From NCBI GenBank assembly GCA_017545365.1, contig JAFWOP010000027.1:1-26241 (forward strand): DNA of 26,241 nt, in the 5' to 3' direction. The DNA comes from Bacteroidales bacterium. GTDB lineage: Bacteria; Bacteroidota; Bacteroidia; Bacteroidales; P3. Both the position numbers and the translations under genes were made by a program. Of the stretch, positions 22,972 to 26,241 are shown one piece after another; position 1 is the first letter of the stretch; each line of letters begins with the position of its first letter. A model generated the notes under the pieces. The model saw only the letters and a program-made list of their open reading frames with translations, did not search any database and had not been told where the DNA came from.

Positions 22972-24000
22972 TTATCCCTCAGCGCCATTATCACCGCCGC
23001 CGGGCAGACCGCCACCACCGGGCAGACCGCCGCCGCCGTTATCGTCGTTGTTATCGCCGGAGCCGGAACCGCCGTTGTCATCGCCGGAACCAGAGCCGCC
23101 GTTGTCATCGCCGGAACCGGAACCGCCATTATCGTCGCCGGAACCGGAACCGCCGTTGTCGTCGCCCGAACCCGAACCGCCGTTATCGTCGCCGGAACCC
23201 GAACCGCCATTGTCGTCGCCGGAACCCGAACCGCCGTTGTTGTTGTTCGAACCGGAACCGGAGCCGCTGCCGGATGACGAGCCGCCCTTGCGGGCCAGAA
23301 TCTGGCGGTAGTGCTCAATCTCGGCGTTCAGCAGGTCGATGATGGAGCCGAACGAGTAGCCTGCGGGAACCTCGCAGATGGCCATGGCGTTGATGAGCTT
23401 CACCACGTCGCGGTAGGCCGCCTCGCACGCCAGTCGTTTCTCGCGGACGATGCCCTTCTGCTGGCCGGCCTGGGCCTCGGTGCGCTCGTTCATCTTGGCC
23501 AGGAAAGCCTCGTTCTTCGTCTTCAGGTCGGTCAGCCAGTCGTCCAGGCCGGTGGTCGTCAGGGCCGTCTGGGCCTCGGCGTTACCCTCTATCTCCTGCA
23601 CCATCTGGCTGATGGCCGTCGTCTCCTTCATGTACTCGTCGGCGGAGTTCAGCGTGTACTTGTCGCGGATGAACGCCAGCTGCTTCGCGGCCGTCTGCTT
23701 CGTCTGGTTGGGCGATGCCGTCATGGCCTTCAGCGCCTGCAGATAGGCCGACAGCGCCGAGTCGCGCAGCTTGTCCAGCTCCTCCAGGTCCTCCGTCTGC
23801 GCCCACTTGCGCGTCTGTGCGTAGGCGTCGTCATAGGCCGTATAGGCCGTGGTGTAGGCCGTCCACACCGTGCCCATCGCCGTGGTCAGCGTCGAGTCGG
23901 CAGCGATTTTGTCCTTCATCTGTCCGAAGAATCCCAGCGCAGTGGTTACATCCATGCTGTGGAAGTCAATAGAATTGATTTGTTTTGCGTTTACATTCAT
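22972..24000 (-). CDS. Helical DUF6261-like protein with a Gly-Ser-Asp repeat tail
   Basis: The 342-residue protein has a largely helical core of about 238 residues (FFGQMKDKI, TRKWAQTEDLEELDKLRDSA, QIEGNAEAQTAL-like segments, NAEIEHYRQILARKGG) that resembles the DUF6261 family of Bacteroidota, of unknown function. The tail carries seven copies of GSGDDNGGS in register, then DNNDDNGGGG and two LPGGGG units. No signal peptide or membrane helix is visible. The tail may be a flexible or acidic spacer. A gene with a similar tail ends at 145 on the other side of the operon. It has its own terminator, and no clear promoter was seen. Confidence 0.75.
   Translation of the reverse strand: MNVNAKQINSIDFHSMDVTTALGFFGQMKDKIAADSTLTTAMGTVWTAYTTAYTAYDDAYAQTRKWAQTEDLEELDKLRDSALSAYLQALKAMTASPNQTKQTAAKQLAFIRDKYTLNSADEYMKETTAISQMVQEIEGNAEAQTALTTTGLDDWLTDLKTKNEAFLAKMNERTEAQAGQQKGIVREKRLACEAAYRDVVKLINAMAICEVPAGYSFGSIIDLLNAEIEHYRQILARKGGSSSGSGSGSGSNNNNGGSGSGDDNGGSGSGDDNGGSGSGDDNGGSGSGDDNGGSGSGDDNGGSGSGDDNGGSGSGDNNDDNGGGGLPGGGGLPGGGDNGAEG
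23055..23262 (-). repeat. 27-bp coding repeats (nonapeptide GGSGSGDDN)
   Basis: About seven successive 27-bp units encode the nonapeptide in the tail of the DUF6261-like protein. Units differ mostly at third codon positions, so the peptide is conserved while the DNA has drifted, which hints at selection for the repeat peptide. Confidence 0.85.
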
Positions 24001-24051
24001 ATTAATTAAGTATTTAGTTAAAAAAAAGGTTTTGCCTGTTATTGAAGCCTT

Positions 24052-24280
24052 TGCCGAAGTTCGGCAAGCATGCCGGAATAGTTTTTATCATTTGCCGAAG
24101 TTCGGCAAGCATGCCGGAGCGGTTTTTCGCCCCTGCCGAAGTTCGGCAAGCATGCCGGAGCAGCTTTTCGTCCCTGCCGAAGTTCGGCAAGCATGCCGGA
24201 GCAGCTTTTCGTCCCTGCCGAAGTTCGGCAAGCATGCCGGAGCGGTTTTTCGTCTCTGCCGAAGTTCGGCAAGCCGTCCG
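24052..24280. repeat. Six-copy 41-bp tandem array with a conserved palindrome
   Basis: Copies start at 24052, 24093, 24134, 24175, 24216 and 24257, an exact 41-bp period. Each begins with the palindrome TGCCGAAGTTCGGCA (7-bp arms, 1-base centre) and, except in the last copy, continues AAGCATGCCGG or close to it; the rest of the unit is more variable and T-rich. Copies three and four are identical. The array lies between the lipoprotein gene and the start of the DUF6261-like gene. It is the main content of the 484-base non-coding stretch 24001-24484, with the hairpin at 24368-24408 and the repeats at 24439-24487. Confidence 0.92.
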
Positions 24281-24367
24281 GCGGAGGCCGGCCACTATCT
24301 TTGGGGTTCGACGTGTTCATATCGCTCTCACGTTTCGTTCTTGTTTTCTTCTTTCGTCAAGCGTAAA

Positions 24368-24415
24368 GGAGGGCGGAGCCGTCCGCCGTGGCGCGAGCTC
24401 CGCCCTCCCGTTTTT
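24368..24415. terminator. GC-rich 11-bp hairpin, possible terminator
   Basis: Arms 24368-24378 and 24398-24408 pair perfectly. On the plus strand CG and five T residues follow, and on the minus strand only TTT. It lies downstream of the minus-strand lipoprotein gene, so it probably ends that transcript, although the T-run is better on the other strand. Confidence 0.5.
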
Positions 24416-24438
24416 CAGTGCATCGACGGATCAGAGAA

Positions 24439-24487
24439 CCGTCCCATGGTCTATAACCGTCCCATGGTCTACCCGTCCCATGGTCTA
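24439..24487 (-). repeat. Three-copy 15-bp repeat containing the lipoprotein stop codon
   Basis: TAGACCATGGGACGG (minus strand) occurs at 24473-24487, 24457-24471 and 24439-24453. The first copy supplies the TAG stop of the lipoprotein gene, and the copies follow it downstream. Confidence 0.85.
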
Positions 24488-25864
24488 TTCCTGCACCGGC
24501 GCTACGGTGTACGTCCACGTGTACTTGCCGCCGCTCTCGCTACGGGCGCTGCGGGTGACGGTGAAACCCTCGGCGGCGAGGACGCTGGCGTCGGTGTTAG
24601 TGGCTGGGGTTTCGCCATTGCCTGGCTGGTAGTTTCTGCCCATCAGTCCGAAGAAGTCGGTGGCGGTGACGGTGACGGTGAGCGTGCCGTTGCCGCTGAG
24701 ATACAGGTAGCCGTTGGAGTGGATGGCCTGGCCACCTCCCTCCGGGTCGGTGATGGTGATGCTGTTGGCGCCTTCGAGGACGACGTTGAGCGTGCCCTCG
24801 CTGTTCTCTTCGTTGATAAACGGATTGAGACATGTGGCGGTGACACCGCTCAGGACTACGCGGTCGTTACCCCAGAGGGTAATGGTTTGGCCCTCGTTCT
24901 CGCCGCTGACGGTGATGTTGACGTCGCTCTTGAAGCTATATGTTCCGTACTCCGGCTCCACGGGTTCCTGCGTATTGTTGTCGATGACGGTGAACGGCGT
25001 GTAGGTCTCGGCGGCGCGGTTGACGTTATATACCTTGGCGTAGAGCGTCTTGCTGCCCAGGATGACGCGCTTGTCCGTGCCGATGTAGAAGTGCATGCCG
25101 GGGAAGCCCTCGTCGCCGAGTCTGAACCATGCCAGGAAGTGCAGGTTGCCGGCTTCGTCGGTCTCGATGCTGACCGTATTCCCCTTGTCCAGTCTGACAT
25201 CGTAGGCCGTCTCGGCTTCGAGACCCGTGACGGTGCAGTTGAAGAAGGCCGTGCGGGCTGTGAGCGTCACGCTGGTGCCGGCGCCGAACGTGCCAAAGAC
25301 TTCGGTGTTGGTGGCCATGAGGTCGTTCAGTTCCCCGGTGGCGATGCCCATCTGTTCGCTTATCAATTCCATGTGGCCGTTGGGATACGTCTCCACCTTG
25401 ATGCAGGTGCTGCCGTCGGGAATCAGCGTGGCAAACAGGCCTTCGAGCGAGCTCAGGTCGAGGTCGGGGGCGGACTCGTTCCACTTACTGACCGTGAGGT
25501 CGCCGCTGAACTCAGCCGTGGTGCCGTCGGTGCCAATGGTGCCGATGGCGAGCTGACCCTGGATTTCGTACCAGTAGTCGCCTTCTACAATGTGCTTCTG
25601 GCCCCTGACAAAAAGCTTGTCGCCCGCCGTGAACTTCAGCGTGCGCGTCGTGCCGACCTGCTCCACCATGGCGCGCGTCGTGCCATCGTCGATGCCCGCG
25701 CCCACAGTCACGTGTACCTTGCCAACGGCCTGTGTCGGCTGCTGCTCCGGCTGCTGTGGCTGCTGTTCCTCTATGACGTTATCCTCGCTTGAGCATGCCG
25801 TCATTCCCATCGTAAGGGCTGCGGCCATGACCAGCCAGCCCGCTGTTATCAATGTCTTTCTCAT
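24485..25864 (-). CDS. Fimbrillin-like surface lipoprotein
   Basis: About 459 residues from MRKTLITAGWL (an ATG four codons earlier, at 25876, is also possible). The N-terminus is a lipoprotein signal ending in a lipobox, MTAC followed by SSEDN, and then a Gln/Pro-rich spacer. The body is beta-rich with repeated strand patterns and ends in an Ile/Val/Thr-rich domain (FKSDVNITVSGENEGQTITL, NVVLEGANSITI) resembling a beta-helical or carbohydrate-like binding domain. The early VTVGAGIDDGTTRA stretch is typical of Bacteroidota fimbrillin/Mfa-like lipoproteins. Acidic residues after the Cys suggest surface export. Its ligand is unknown. It follows the small protein gene by 12-24 bases. Confidence 0.78.
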   Translation of the reverse strand: MRKTLITAGWLVMAAALTMGMTACSSEDNVIEEQQPQQPEQQPTQAVGKVHVTVGAGIDDGTTRAMVEQVGTTRTLKFTAGDKLFVRGQKHIVEGDYWYEIQGQLAIGTIGTDGTTAEFSGDLTVSKWNESAPDLDLSSLEGLFATLIPDGSTCIKVETYPNGHMELISEQMGIATGELNDLMATNTEVFGTFGAGTSVTLTARTAFFNCTVTGLEAETAYDVRLDKGNTVSIETDEAGNLHFLAWFRLGDEGFPGMHFYIGTDKRVILGSKTLYAKVYNVNRAAETYTPFTVIDNNTQEPVEPEYGTYSFKSDVNITVSGENEGQTITLWGNDRVVLSGVTATCLNPFINEENSEGTLNVVLEGANSITITDPEGGGQAIHSNGYLYLSGNGTLTVTVTATDFFGLMGRNYQPGNGETPATNTDASVLAAEGFTVTRSARSESGGKYTWTYTVAPVQE

Positions 25865-25888
25865 CTTGTCTGTCATGTTTATGGTTCG

Positions 25889-26041
25889 TTACTCCTCTTC
25901 CACCCAAGTCTCTTCCGTGTAAGTGGCATTGAGGGTGGCGCTGCTACCGCTGATTTTCTCGCCGCTGCCTGAAAGGATGCCGCAGCGCTGTTTCAACTGG
26001 ACGACCTTCGTCGTCGGATTCTGATAATCTTGTCTTTTCAT
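25889..26041 (-). CDS. 50-residue small protein upstream of the lipoprotein
   Basis: A minus-strand frame from ATG (26039-26041) to TAA (25889-25891) encodes MKRQDYQNPTTKVVQLKQRC followed by GILSGSGEKISGSSATLN and an acidic end WVEEE. Such short Bacteroidota proteins, with a basic start, a PTTKVVxL motif, an LSGSG turn and an acidic end, commonly sit before surface-protein genes. It has no signal peptide. The spacing to the lipoprotein gene suggests a shared transcript. The function is unknown. Confidence 0.7.
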   Translation of the reverse strand: MKRQDYQNPTTKVVQLKQRCGILSGSGEKISGSSATLNATYTEETWVEEE

Positions 26042-26115
26042 TTTTTTCTTTGTGTTCTTTTTAATTGTTGTTGTTATAAGTTAGAAAAATGTGATTTCCT
26101 TAGTCCATACGCACG

Positions 26116-26166
26116 GCGGAGCGGCTCCCCCCGTCCGATACTCCGGTCCGGGAAGAGCCGCTCCGC
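26116..26166. other. 12-bp inverted repeat in the leader of the small-protein gene
   Basis: GCGGAGCGGCTC (26116-26127) and its exact complement (26155-26166) can form a long GC-rich stem, 75 bases before the small-protein ATG. Neither strand has a T-run after it. The rest of 26042-26241 shows no gene and no convincing promoter. Confidence 0.7.
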
Positions 26167-26241
26167 GCGCTCCTTCCTTGGTGTCTGTATGTCCCTGTTT
26201 CTGTGTCATCTCGGCGTAACTTTTTCGAAAACCGCGTGCAA

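Noticed and set aside
24052..24280. CRISPR array
   Set aside because: The intervals between palindromes are only about 14 bases and similar to each other, there are no unique spacers, and no cas gene is present.
23870..25792. 640-codon plus-strand open frame
   Set aside because: It runs through the 41-bp array and opposite the lipoprotein gene, with repeated translation of the array, and is explained by GC-rich antisense.
26116..26166. Rho-independent terminator
   Set aside because: The stem is strong but no T-run follows on either strand.

Overview
The window is a high-GC Bacteroidota segment, most like a Prevotella-type gut or rumen genome. This is inferred from three things: a TTTG / TAnnTTTG-type promoter, genes without strong Shine-Dalgarno sites, and protein families typical of that phylum (fimbrillin-like lipoprotein, DUF6261-like protein, pectate-lyase remnant, fucose/rhamnose mutarotase). 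No rRNA, tRNA, insertion sequence or phage gene was seen.

Positions 849-22764 are one long minus-strand operon that reads as an aryl-polyene (APE) type II polyketide pathway. In transcription order it encodes: a ketoreductase, a ketosynthase (KS), an O-methyltransferase, an acyl carrier protein (ACP), a LpxL-like acyltransferase, an ApeP-like dehydratase, a thioesterase, a KS with an extra half-KS, a second ACP, a second KS with a half-KS, a four-helix small transporter, a LolA-like carrier, a small secreted protein, an ApeI-like dehydratase, a glycosyltransferase/acyltransferase fusion, two CrtI/RetSat-like FAD oxidoreductases, a secreted alpha/beta hydrolase, another acyltransferase, an MMPL exporter, a third ACP and an AMP-forming ligase. 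Most junctions overlap or are only a few bases apart. One convincing promoter lies directly before the first gene. The likely logic is that the ligase and third ACP load an aryl acid starter, the KS/KR/DH set builds the conjugated chain, and the methyltransferase tailors the head. The acyltransferases and glycosyltransferase would attach the product to a lipid, and MMPL, LolA and the small membrane or secreted proteins would move it to the outer membrane. There is no DarA/DarB pair and no aromatic ammonia lyase in view, so this looks like APE rather than flexirubin.

Downstream (left), the operon runs into a fucose/rhamnose mutarotase gene and a 53-codon remnant of a pectate-lyase-like enzyme, so the cluster abuts the relic of a pectin-utilisation locus. 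The left edge holds the C-terminal tail of a plus-strand protein with a Gly/Asp/Asn-rich tail. A full-length protein with a related tail lies to the right of the cluster on the minus strand, so the operon is bracketed by genes in inverted orientation.

The right flank (22800-26241) holds that tail-repeat protein and its terminator, a six-copy 41-bp tandem array built on a palindrome, a fimbrillin-like lipoprotein and an upstream 50-residue small protein. Short tandem repeats recur at gene 3' ends across the window, often repeating the stop codon itself. The most unusual items are the methyltransferase gene flanked by matching direct repeats, the exporter carrying a truncated methyltransferase-like tail, the 41-bp array, and in-frame duplications inside one ketosynthase.
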